This document shows, one piece after another, positions 14,548-24,199 of a stretch of DNA of 64,000 nt (position 1 is the stretch's first letter; every line of letters begins with the position of its first letter). The notes beneath the pieces are model-generated. The model saw nothing but the letters and a program-made list of their open reading frames with translations, did no database searches and was not told the DNA's origin. The translations under genes were made by a program, and so were the position numbers. Origin of the DNA: Torreya grandis. Lineage: Eukaryota; Streptophyta; Pinopsida; Cupressales; Taxaceae. The stretch covers positions 4,281,501 through 4,345,500 of the forward strand of contig JARHVA010000666.1 in NCBI GenBank assembly GCA_037957365.1, given 5' to 3'.

Positions 14548-16802
14548 TTGTTAAAATCACGAATTTCTTGTTATGACAATAACAAGATGAGGTTCAAATT
14601 CAACATTGACTCAAGATTAATCTCCTTTGGTACCTTAGCTACCAAAATCCATAATTTGACAGGGCTTCTAATCCACAATGCCAACCCTATAACCTCAAAA
14701 TCAATGTTAACTAATGAAGACAAGAAATTATGAGTTTACTTTCAACTTGCATATTGGTCAAACTAGTATGTATATCCATTTTTAAAATTTTAAATTCAAG
14801 TTTTTATAATGCAATTAGTTTCACAAATTCATTAAAATTCTTTTTTTTAATTTGTCATTAGTTTCACTCATTCATATTTTTTCTCTTTCATTGCAGATAG
14901 TTATAAAAGGGACCTCCATGTTGATAACATATCTAACCCATTTCTAAAAGTAATGGTTTAATTTTTTATTTCAAGAATAGTGTTATAGGGAAGGCCAATA
15001 GACATTCCATTTTGAGATATTGTTTACATTCTTATTACTCTTTCAGGTTTAAAATATTATTGGATTACATTTGTTTCCTCTAGGATTATACTATCTCAAT
15101 GTTTGAGATATTCTAAGTCTACAGAATCATCATTCTATTCCTTTCGTATTTCCAAACATCTAAGAGTTGCTTCTGAATCATCTCCACATACAGGTTTTCA
15201 TATTTATAAATTTCAATAATAAATGCATCATGAAACTTTAACTTTCCATTAACTTATTTATTTGTTTGATTTTTGTAGTTGACTTAAATTGGTTGACCTT
15301 GACCTTGAAGAACCTCAACAAACCTAAAAATTCCATGTGCTGATATCTTATTGACCATATGTTCAAGGTTTTTTACATTTCATCTTTTGGTTTTTGAGTT
15401 TAATTTTCTTAGATTATAAATTTTATTGATTGGATGATTGTCTCTTACAACTGAAACCACTGACGTCACTCTAAATATGACATGTATATTAGAGTACACA
15501 CTCTCTCCAACTACAATTTCTAAATGTTTAATTTAAAATTAGCATCGATTTTTGTTTCTAAAATTTATCATTTCTTTAATATAATTTATTTTTGTAAGGC
15601 ACCCTCAATTTCTAAGGAAAACTATGCCATTGCCACCACCACCAAACATAATTCACATAAGGGGGAAGAATGTTTTATTTCCATCACCTAGCATAGAAAC
15701 ACTATGATTGTCATGTTTTGACTTCAATAATTTCTCTATCAAAGATCTCTCCAATGCATAGGGATTAACATGTTTACAAAAAATTAATCTTGATGAGGAA
15801 TATCTAAGGATTAAAAGTTGAGAACTCGGTGGTAGTGCATTTAGTCCCCATTATTTTATTCAAGTTACAAATGTACGTACTCCATATGAACCTTGTACCT
15901 CTTCATCCTGTACCCCACCAACTACAGACCATGTTGACTTGTTAGAGTATGGGATGACTAATTTCAATCAAACAATTTATTATTAAAAAGTATAATTTTA
16001 AATCTAAAGGAAGGTGTTGTAGATGAGCTAAAAACTTTATTAGTTTTGGAGTTTTGGATAAAAGAATTGATAAAATAAATAGATGCCTATTATCATAACC
16101 ACTCCCAAAGAGATTTTTTTCATTAGTGTAACATGAACCCACAAATATTGATGCTTTGTTCAATCAAGATAAATTTGGGTTAGTATTAATTTTTAATAAT
16201 TACAATGACAATGTTTTGAGTATTACTTTAAATATGTTGGATAATTTAAATGCTGAATCACATGCATACTTTAATAAATGGCCAAAATAAATAAACCTTG
16301 TCATTATTGCAAATGAAGAGAAGGAAAAAGATTAGGAATTTATCATCATTTTGATCAAATATGTCATAGTTATTGTAGTTTGTATCTAATTATATTTCAT
16401 TTTTAATTACAGGAAAAATATGAAAACCTAAAAAAGGAAGGTGAGTTCCTTAATGTACATTTGAAAAATGCACGAAAAAGTTTATATTCTACCATTAAAT
16501 TAAAAGAAAAGCTTGTTATGTTAAATAATTTGAACAACACACTCAATAAATTAATTAAGGAGTAAGGATGGGATCCTAATGTTTTATTGAAGCATAAAAT
16601 AGATGCCGATCAAAGTCTTCTTTTAGTAGGAGATGTTGTGAAAGAAGAAAAAGTGAACCTTGCTCATATTAATTCTGATGTTGAGGTTCTTAAAATGGAA
16701 GGCATATTTAAAGATGACACAAAATAAGGATAGGTAATAATTTATAAGGATGGCAGTGACAAAGTGGATGATGGTAGTGAGAAAGTGGCTAATGGGTCTT
16801 AA
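14548..16802 (+). pseudogene. Decayed multi-exon gene of unknown family
   Basis: Several forward frames read like exons with natural protein composition, but each holds stops. They are 14548-14733 (KMRFKFNIDSRLISFGTL.., no upstream ATG in frame), about 14895-15220 (..FRISKHLRVASESSPHTG..), 15600-15710 (HPQFLRKTMPLPPPPNII..), 15770-15970 (ELGGSAFSPHYFIQVTNV..), about 16140-16300 (FGLVLIFNNYNDNVLSIT..) and 16413-16800, which follows a good acceptor (TTTTTAATTACAG, 16400-16412). The last one is heptad-like and Lys/Glu/Leu-rich (..FLNVHLKNARKSLYSTI..), suggesting a coiled coil. I recognise no family. It may be a captured host gene or an accessory gene of the transposon whose transposase lies convergently at 24.2-26.6 kb. 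Confidence 0.4.
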
Positions 16803-17136
16803 CACAAAAATGATATTTTATGATGTTGCAAACTATTTATTATATTTCAAAAGATAATGTTATGTTTAAAAAAAAAAACAATTTTAAATGACAATGTTAA
16901 GTTTCAATTTTCAAAGAAAAATTTATTAAGTTTCAATTACTCTTGTTTTATTGAGTTATGGTTCATTTAACATCTTACATGCATATTATGAGTTGATGTA
17001 GTTTAAACAACAGGGTAATGTGGACTGCAATTTTTTTTATTTGGATTTGGACTGAGCATTAATTAAATGTGAAGTGATTTCATCTTGTTCAATTATTATC
17101 ATTATTATAAATAACAAAAAATCTTTAGTTATTATG
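16803..17136. other. No gene seen; left flank of the pararetrovirus insertion
   Basis: AT-rich DNA with poly(A) at 16868-16879. The last bases before the virus repeat (TTAGTTATTATG) do not match the bases after the other end (TGGATGTGGAG), so there is no target duplication. Confidence 0.5.
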
Positions 17137-17207
17137 ATATTTTTACGTCAGCAGACACCTCCAGTTCCTTTCGTACTACTCTTGATTTGAGATAAAACCT
17201 GCGTAGT
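17137..17207 (-). repeat. 71-bp terminal repeat, 3' copy of the pararetrovirus
   Basis: It matches 23263-23333 at 69 of 71 positions. The two differences (17156 region CACC/CGCC and 17202 GCG/GTG) are both transitions at CpG sites, as expected from deamination of methylated cytosine. Seen on the minus strand it contains TGCTGACGTAAA, a TGACGT element like the as-1 motif of caulimovirid promoters. The virus copy stops exactly at the base that would neighbour the primer site. Confidence 0.95.
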
Positions 17208-17389
17208 AGGTAGGGGCCAAATGGCTACAGCTTCACTATATTATTTCAAACTCACATTTACAATGCTTGTTTCAATTTTTGATTCTCAGGATCCTTCTGA
17301 AAGGGCAAGAGAAGAGCATAATTTTGGAGACAAGCTACTAGATTTTCACACTGAAAATTTTTCGATGATCTACTACTAGCAGAATGGCC

Positions 17390-17397
17390 TATATATA
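17390..17397 (-). promoter_or_regulatory. TATA box of the pregenomic promoter
   Basis: On the minus strand GCTATATATAGGCC sits in the non-coding region downstream of RNase H, where caulimovirids place the pregenomic RNA promoter. A transcript starting some 25-35 bases on would begin near 17360 and reach the primer site about 220 bases later on the circular genome. Confidence 0.6.
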
Positions 17398-17434
17398 GCA
17401 ATATTTGGGCGGTCCTGCCTGCGCACTAGCAAGG

Positions 17435-17442
17435 TGATGTCA
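17435..17442 (-). promoter_or_regulatory. TGACATCA (as-1/CRE-like) site
   Basis: It lies about 40 bases upstream of the TATA box on the minus strand, matching the general arrangement of TGA-factor sites in caulimovirid promoters. The assignment is by motif and position only. Confidence 0.45.
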
Positions 17443-18035
17443 ATCCCATCATGCTTTACAGCAATAAAGTAGAGCTACAGTGAGATGCTATTTGATGCGT
17501 TGGATCCACATGATGATGTTGGCGAGACTGATGGTTGTCTTTGTGGGCCCAACATGTCTTCCGCTTCGGTCACGAGGTCATCTTCAGAGATAGGATCAAA
17601 AAGACATATGATTTGGAAAGTGCTTTGGAGATGCCAATGTCGACAATTAGGGGGTCCCGCTTCACATGGAGTATGTCGTGGAGTGCAATGGAAATAAGAT
17701 TCCCATTCAAGCTGTCGTCTGATAATTGTGTGTATGACAGTATCTTGGTCATGATTTTCTTCTTCGTGAATGCGGTGCGGGCCATGCCAAGCAATCCATA
17801 TTTATAGATGTTCATTAAAAGTAGATCTAATCCTAATGCGCCATGTCCATAATGGTCATTTTAATAGTTCTATGAATTGGTGGTACAAGAATTCACTATT
17901 GAGCCTTTCAATAATGATGACTCCTAAATTTTGCCAATGCGTAACTTGGATTGTAGCTGCTACAGACATTTACAAGTCTTATCCTACTGCATATGAAATC
18001 CTGGTATAGCGTGGATGCAGGCCTTCTCGTAATAT
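17443..18035 (-). other. Non-coding 3' region of the pararetrovirus
   Basis: About 0.6 kb between the polymerase stop and the promoter elements. Short frames on both strands (for example 17485-17807 plus) have no homologue I recognise and overlap the promoter region, so I leave them unannotated. A transactivator-type extra ORF is not evident. Confidence 0.5.
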
Positions 18036-20312
18036 CTATTCTTGCACAAGGATATTTAAAGAATCAAATCCTTGATTAAGAATTCTGGTGAGGTTAAAAC
18101 CTGGAGTAGGCTGGTGCATGAGTGTTGCTGCAGGATTTCGACTTAGCCAATCTGGAATTACATTATCAGTGCCCTTTATATGTTCAACAGAGAAATTAAA
18201 CTAATTAAAGAAGGCTTGCCATCACACATACTTACCACGACCATCTTTCCTACCATGATTTTTTTCTCTGAAGGTTAGGAATCTGGTGCAATCAGTAATT
18301 ACAATAAAGTGTGGCAAGTGGAGAAGTTTTAGCATGAACTTCTCTAAACATTTTTTAACAGCATAAATCTCTTTATCTAATGAGATCCATTTTAATACAT
18401 CAGGGCTAAAAACTCCACTAGCAAATTCACAAACAAATTTCTTACTATCATATATACAAACTAATACTCCTCCCCATGCTACATCAGAAGCATCTGTGTA
18501 GACTTTCATTTTATCAGACTTTGGAATATGCAATTCTGGTAAAGCTGTAACTTTGGCTTTGATTTTCTAGATGGTTGTAGTATGTTGTTCATCCCAACAA
18601 AAGGTTCTTTTCTTCTGGAGAAGTTCTTGCAAAATGTACCTGTCTTCACCAGAGTTAGGATAGAAGTTATTTAGATAATTCAACAAACCCAAAAATGCTT
18701 GCAGCTTGGGTTTATCCAACTTTTCCGAGAAACTTAATACTTTTTCTTTGATATGAGGCTGCAGCTGTAATTTGGAATTACAAACAATCATTCCAAGAAA
18801 TTTGCATTCTGTTTTGTAGAGTTGGATTTTGGTCTCTGACAAAACTATTCTTGCATCTTGTGCTATCTGGAGAAACTGGGAGAGATGAGTTTGATGGTCA
18901 GTCAAACTATTACTAAAAATCAATATATCATCTATATATACACAAAGAAAATCAGATGTGCCCTGGAAGATCTTGTCCATGTATGCTTGGTAATAAGCAG
19001 GGACATTCATTAAACTGAAAGGCATGACAGTCCACTGAAAGTGGCCAAATGGATAGCTGAATGTTGTTTTCTCTCTGTCTGCTTATTTGACTCAAATTTG
19101 ATAAAAGCCAAATTTACAATCAAACTGAGAAAAGTATTTACAGTTTGCAACCTTTTCTAAGAGATAACTTTTATCAGGAATTGGATATGGAAACAGCTTT
19201 GTAATAGCATTCAATGGTTTATAATTTATAACCATTCTTTTCTTTCCACATTTCTGCTCAGAGTGCTTATTAACCATGAAGGCATAGCAGCAGAAAGGAG
19301 AGGTGGATTTTTCTATAAAACCATTGGTTTCTATTTCTTTTATTTGGGCTTCCATATTTGCATAATCTTGAGCCAGAATTGGGATCTTCTTCCCAATCTT
19401 CATGTGTTTTCCTTCGATAAGATTGATTTCCATCTCAGGCATATTCTTGGACCAAAATTGCTGAGGATTGTCTGAGCATATAGTATTTTTTATTTGGCCA
19501 CCTATTGTTTTGATCTTGACTAGGATTATGTTTGGAGATTGAGTCATAGAGCTTGGGAATTGCTCTATAGCATATATCAAACGAGGAATTCTAAGCCTTT
19601 CATTCTCAATTGTAAACATGATACTCTTTACAGTAGAGCCATATGGAGAGTATCTGTCTATGAATGATCCTCCTAATAAGATGTCTATGGGCATCTTTTC
19701 TAGGGCAAAGAAATCTGCATGGAAGACTTTATTTTGTATTCTCAGGGGTTGTTGATGTATATATTTTGTACAGGTGAAACTATTCCCCTGAACATCAATG
19801 CTCTTATAAGCAAATCGTTCATCCAAGGTCTCCCAATCTTGGATTAACTGTGGTTTGGCAAAAGAAAGAGAAGCACCAGTATCTACTTGTGCATCAACCA
19901 ATCTACCATTAATTTTTAGTGTGAAGAACTGAGCAAATCATCCATTAATCAAAGAATTTAGATATGCTGGCATTGGTAATTCTACTGGAGGTATACTTGT
20001 ACATACCAATTTCTGTCTCCCTAGATCTTGGATGGCAAATTCTTCTTCTTCTGTGTAGATAGGCTCTGCTGGTTCATCTTCTTTTGGTTCTTCTTCTTCT
20101 TCATGGAGATTACTGCATTCTCTTAGGCAGTAATCTTGATCAAAATAAAATATGCTTCCGACTTCATCTTCTTCTTCTTCTCTTGAAAGGAAGACATCCC
20201 ACTTTGGCTCATTAGGCAGTATTTTAATTTCTCATGGAGGTTCTTGACTGGCAAACTTAGTCTTAATCCATGATTCACTTGGCTTGAATGAGTTCAGGTA
20301 CTGTATAGGAGG
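18036..20312 (-). pseudogene. Pararetrovirus protease - reverse transcriptase - RNase H, broken
   Basis: This is the replication part of the polyprotein, all in one minus-strand frame. An acidic Glu-rich linker comes first (about 20020-20200). The aspartic protease has DTGAS at 19869-19883. The reverse transcriptase includes VINYKPLNAIT (near 19190-19220) and the catalytic YIDD at 18927-18938. RNase H has TDAS at about 18486-18497. The frame ends at a TAG (18036-18038). Premature stops are at 20232, 19938, 19092, 19083, 18567, 18222 and 18201 (left coordinates). Four are TGA, a pattern consistent with CpG deamination. In a virus this part would copy the pregenomic RNA into DNA inside capsids. 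Here the stops at 19083-19094 cut the reverse transcriptase upstream of its active site. Confidence 0.88.
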
Positions 20313-21867
20313 TTATTGTGCTCTTTGTAGTGTGGGTGGCATCCTTGACATAGAGGGTTGTCTCCCTCTAGATGGTTCGGATCCTCTAGAATAACCTCTT
20401 CCTCTTGGTCTTTCTGGTCGCTCTGGTACTTCATGATGGTGTCTGGACCAAGCTCCATAAGCTTCATTCAGCAACATAGACCAGTCATGATGGCGTGGTC
20501 TGTATGGCCTTTGTGATCGTTGCATATTGGTCATGGGATGTTCTAAATCATCAGCTAATGATTCAAGATCAGTGGCATCATTGTCATCATCGAAGTCACC
20601 TTCAGGAAGATCATCTAAGACTGGTTCATAGATATCATCCTGGAGATAAAGGTCTTCTTTGGGATCGACTACTTCCCACCACGCTGCTGCGATGGAGGAA
20701 AAGATAGCTTTGATAGCAGGATTTTTACAAGAGCATTGCGGGGCAATGTGACCAGGCTTGCAATAGATATAACAAATAGGTTGATTAGTAAGAGGTCGAG
20801 CAGTGTGGCATTTGTGGAGGAAATGCTGAGGAGGTGCATAGGAATGTCGGTGAGGAAAGGAGCAATGCTTGAAAGAAACATGACGGCGACGTTGTGTCTG
20901 TTGTTTTCGTGGCTGCACAAATGGCCTACAGTCGAAAGGGGCTGTTTCAGGAAAGACTGGAGCAATATTAGAGGCTTGATGCTTGGACAATTTCTATATA
21001 GAGCGAGTCTCAAAAACAAGGGTGAGGACTTGCTATTTCACAAAATCAATCACATCTGAAAGTGAAAGATCTTCAATAGCTAATCCAACCAATGACTCGA
21101 TCAATCAAATTGTAAGGCAGGGCATGCAAAAATTTGACTTTGATTTTAGTAGATGCATGGCTTCTAGATTCATAGGCTAAGTGCCAGAATTGCTTCGCAA
21201 AAGCATCAAATTGCTTGAGATCACATAACTCCATTTTTAAAAGCCATTTCTTAGTTTCAAGCTCACGATTGCCAACTGGTGGCACAAATTCACTAATCAA
21301 CAAATTAAATAAAGTTCCTAAGGAATCAGTATGATTATGTACATGCTCATACTGCTGAGCCTTAGTCATAGAGCTCCACCATTGACTGGTAATTCCCCAT
21401 AGATATTTGGTGGCAAACAGAGTAGTGCCTATCTGGTTAAGATAGGCATTAATGGTCATGACTCTCGTGGCATTGCACCAAGCTGTAATTTCATTTAGAG
21501 GATTTAACAAATCATCTATGTTAAGGTACCATGGTTGCAGATGGACATGGGTTCTTTGCATTAGAGTATGGCTATGACTAGGGGATTTCTTAGTGGTTCT
21601 AAAACTGGAGCCAAAATTGACTGAACAAAAAGGTTTCTTGGCGGAAGAAGATTCTGCTTCTTGATCTTGTTTGGATAGCCAAGATAAACTGTCATCTAAG
21701 ATATCTATCTTAGTATCTATAGAAGATATTTTTTCTTGTATCTTTTCTACCTTTTCCTTTATATACAATACATCTCTACATAAATCATCAAAATTTTCTA
21801 TGAAATGAGATGTAAATCTAGCAGTGTAATTACGTTGCTTGAACTCATTCGAGAGTTCCTTTTCTCC
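20313..21867 (-). pseudogene. Pararetrovirus coat protein region, broken
   Basis: It opens with a predicted coiled coil (about 21690-21790, VEKIQEKISSIDTKIDIL). A Trp-rich capsid-like body follows (near 21350-21540, ending TSQWWSS). Next come a basic stretch and a zinc-knuckle-like CYIYCKPGHIAPQC at 20733-20774. An acidic Asp-rich segment (20530-20660) and a Pro/Arg/Gly-rich tail complete it. The knuckle spacing is CX3CX3HX4C instead of CX2CX4HX4C. The first frame closes at a TGA (21073-21075). The coding sense continues in another frame from about 21080, so a frameshift lies there. Further stops are at 21033, 20994 and 20313. The frame is continuous with the movement protein upstream apart from the TAA at 21868. 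Confidence 0.78.
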
Positions 21868-23055
21868 TTAGTATGCAGTTGAGAAATACTGCATAGTTCC
21901 AGCTAGTTGCTTATGTACACCTTTGCGAGGAGGCCATCTACCACCTCTATATAGAGTAACCTGATCTTCTGTATAAAATTCAAGACTGTCTTCCCGTGGA
22001 AGACTCATTAGTGTACCTGGAAGATCAGAACCTTGATTTATCTCTTCATCCTCTATTAGAATATGGCCTGTTTTGACAAATTTTTGAGACGAAGCTGTAG
22101 AAGGTCTAGACAGAGATAACTTAGAAGAAGACATGGATAAGGATCTAGGTAATATATTTATAGTTCTTCCATCACTTTGATGGACTGTGGCTTGGCCTTT
22201 CATTTTAGGGGAAACATTTTTCAGCCAGTCTAGTTTCCACTCAGAAGGGATTTCTATGGATTCAATATGGCCTTTCTGTAATTGGACAGTACCACTTAGC
22301 CTTCGGGCATATGGTAGGTTTTCAAGGATTTTGGGGTGATTAGTATTGGTCATATTGTAAACAACAGAGATATTCAAAGCAGCATATTTGAATTCACCAA
22401 ACATGTCTAGACCAAATAGAGAGGTGAACAATCCCCAACAATCCAAAGATCCATGTTTGACTTCTTTACATCCTCTGTCGTGGACTGTGACTGATAGGTT
22501 TGGATAGAACTCAAAACAGATAATATCATCATTAAGACGGCCAAGACTGGACAACTGACAGGAATGCTTAAAACTTACTTGGCATCTGTCACATAAAGCA
22601 AGATATAACACAGGCTTTATATTGCTAGGAATCAAGGGAGTTATTTGGATTCGGATTAAACCAAAATGGATGAACTTAACATCTTCATGGGAATGGGTAT
22701 ACTATATTTCCTTTTCAGGCAATAGAGACAGTAGGTTCATCTGGAAGGTATGTTTTGGTTTATAACTTAAGGTTAACTCAACAGACTTGATTCTGGGTTT
22801 AACAAAAGACAAGTATGTAGATGTATACAAAAACTTGGATTTTAGCAACTCAGATTTTTTATAGACTTGTGAAGCCTTAATAGTAGGAGGTTTATATAGA
22901 CTAGTTTCTTTCTCGAGATTTTCTTCAGTGGGTTCAATATCCGGAAGATCAGATAATTGTTTAGGAACAAATGGAGGGAGTTCATAACATCCTTCAAATT
23001 TAGACTCATTGATAATTTCAACAGTAGAAGAGGATTGGGCCTTGCCAAATTCCAT
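21868..23055 (-). pseudogene. Pararetrovirus movement protein (30K type), broken
   Basis: The first ATG (23053-23055) lies about 200 bases after the primer site and opens the polyprotein. The amino-terminal 117 codons end at a TAG (22702-22704). The same frame continues with a stretch holding FIHFGLIRIQI (22642-22674), which fits the beta-strand core shared by caulimovirid cell-to-cell movement proteins. Later parts include GLFTSLFGLDMFGEF and a Ser-rich tail. A TAA at 21868-21870 separates it from the coat region in the same frame. Movement proteins line plasmodesmatal tubules; this copy is interrupted within the domain. The family assignment rests on position and this core motif. Confidence 0.65.
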
Positions 23056-23250
23056 AGCTCAGAGGTTTAGGTTCTGGTAAGCGAGAAATTTTTGATAAGG
23101 GAAAACAGATGCAAAGATAAAGAGGCCTATGACACAAAGATAAAATAGTGGCCGAAGACTCGATGCAATAACTTCCCAGAGAAATTTTCAAAGCAGAGAA
23201 CTCAAATAAAGTCTGAGCAAGAAATTCTTACAAACAAAATCTTCTCTGAG

Positions 23251-23262
23251 GCTCTGATACCA
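23251..23262 (-). promoter_or_regulatory. tRNA-Met primer binding site of the pararetrovirus
   Basis: The minus strand reads TGGTATCAGAGC, the complement of the 3' end of plant initiator tRNA-Met that primes caulimovirid minus-strand DNA. It directly follows the 71-bp repeat with no spacer. Confidence 0.93.
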
Positions 23263-23333
23263 ATATTTTTACGTCAGCAGACGCCTCCAGTTCCTTTCGT
23301 ACTACTCTTGATTTGAGATAAAACCTGTGTAGT
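23263..23333 (-). repeat. 71-bp terminal repeat, 5' copy of the pararetrovirus
   Basis: Direct repeat of 17137-17207 with two CpG transitions between the copies. It lies immediately upstream of the primer site in the sense of the virus. At 71 bp it is too short for an ordinary LTR, and it fits terminal redundancy of a linearised circular genome. Confidence 0.95.
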
Positions 23334-24199
23334 TGGATGTGGAGTCCATGCAATAATTATGGGTTATTTGTGGTCAACAGAAAGTTCATTATTCTATTTG
23401 GCAACAACTAAGTAAAACATTTATTTTTTGCATGATAATTTAATCCAATTTACTGATGAAGGTATTTACTAAGTTTTTATACACTTGAATTTTGATTATT
23501 CTAAATTATTTATATGCACCTATAATGATATAGGGGTTTGATAAGATATTTTTTCTTTTCAATTTGGTCATGTTGTTCAATAGGCTTGCCATCTTCTATT
23601 GCCTTCCTATTTCACTTCAATATTCATAATTTTAAGCTAAAATTTAAGGTTAAAACTATTAATATGGTGCAACAATATCAAATTTATGTTTTTTCTAAAG
23701 TAATAAAAATATGTATTTAGCAATAAAATCTTAAAAAAATACAAAGAGATTATGACCCATTTGAAGAACCAATTACATAAAATCAAAAGTTGCATGATGA
23801 ATGGATTAAATATTTGAAATGATAAGTCTATCAAAAAAATTAATTAATTAAATATTTTAAAATATCAAAAATGATATGAAATTGCATTTTAGAATATGAT
23901 AATTGTAATAAATATAAAACTAAAACATGGGTAGTTGAAACAATCCTAGACAAACCTGCTCATTACAAGTGGCATTTACATCTGCCATGTCAGTGGCATA
24001 TTATGTGTCAATATTTACATCTTCTCTATTGGTCATTTTATTATTGACATCTCTTTTTTTTAGTTATATAACTCCATGTTGTCATAACTCTTTTATAAGG
24101 ACAAATGTCCACAACATAATGTGAAACATACAATCTTGAACAAGTTTCTAAATTTTTATCCAATCTATTTCAAAGCTTTTACTTAATAAAATATAATGC
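23334..24199. other. No gene seen; right flank of the pararetrovirus
   Basis: AT-rich DNA without a clear frame. It probably carries the 3' end of the hAT-like element whose transposase reads leftward from 26609. Confidence 0.35.

Larger units (their letters stand above)
17137..23333 (-). mobile_element. Endogenous caulimovirid (pararetrovirus) copy, defective
   Basis: A 6.2-kb copy reading on the minus strand: 71-bp repeat, tRNA-Met primer site, short leader, movement protein, coat protein with a CCHC-like knuckle, aspartic protease, reverse transcriptase, RNase H, about 0.8 kb of non-coding DNA with a promoter, and the 71-bp repeat again. The 30K-type movement protein domain and the absence of integrase separate it from Ty3/gypsy elements. 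Movement, coat and polymerase parts appear to form one continuous polyprotein, as in petuviruses and several endogenous lineages. In a gymnosperm the described endogenous groups are the gymnendoviruses, but assignment needs a tree. About twelve in-frame stops and at least one frameshift leave it unable to make its proteins. Confidence 0.88.

Noticed and set aside
20495..21180. Forward and second-frame reverse ORFs of 65-116 codons over the coat region
   Set aside because: They overlap the better supported coat/zinc-knuckle frame and have no recognisable content.
17137..23333. Reading the pararetrovirus as an ordinary LTR retrotransposon
   Set aside because: The terminal repeats are only 71 bp, no integrase is present, and a movement protein domain and a caulimovirid-type RNase H are visible.
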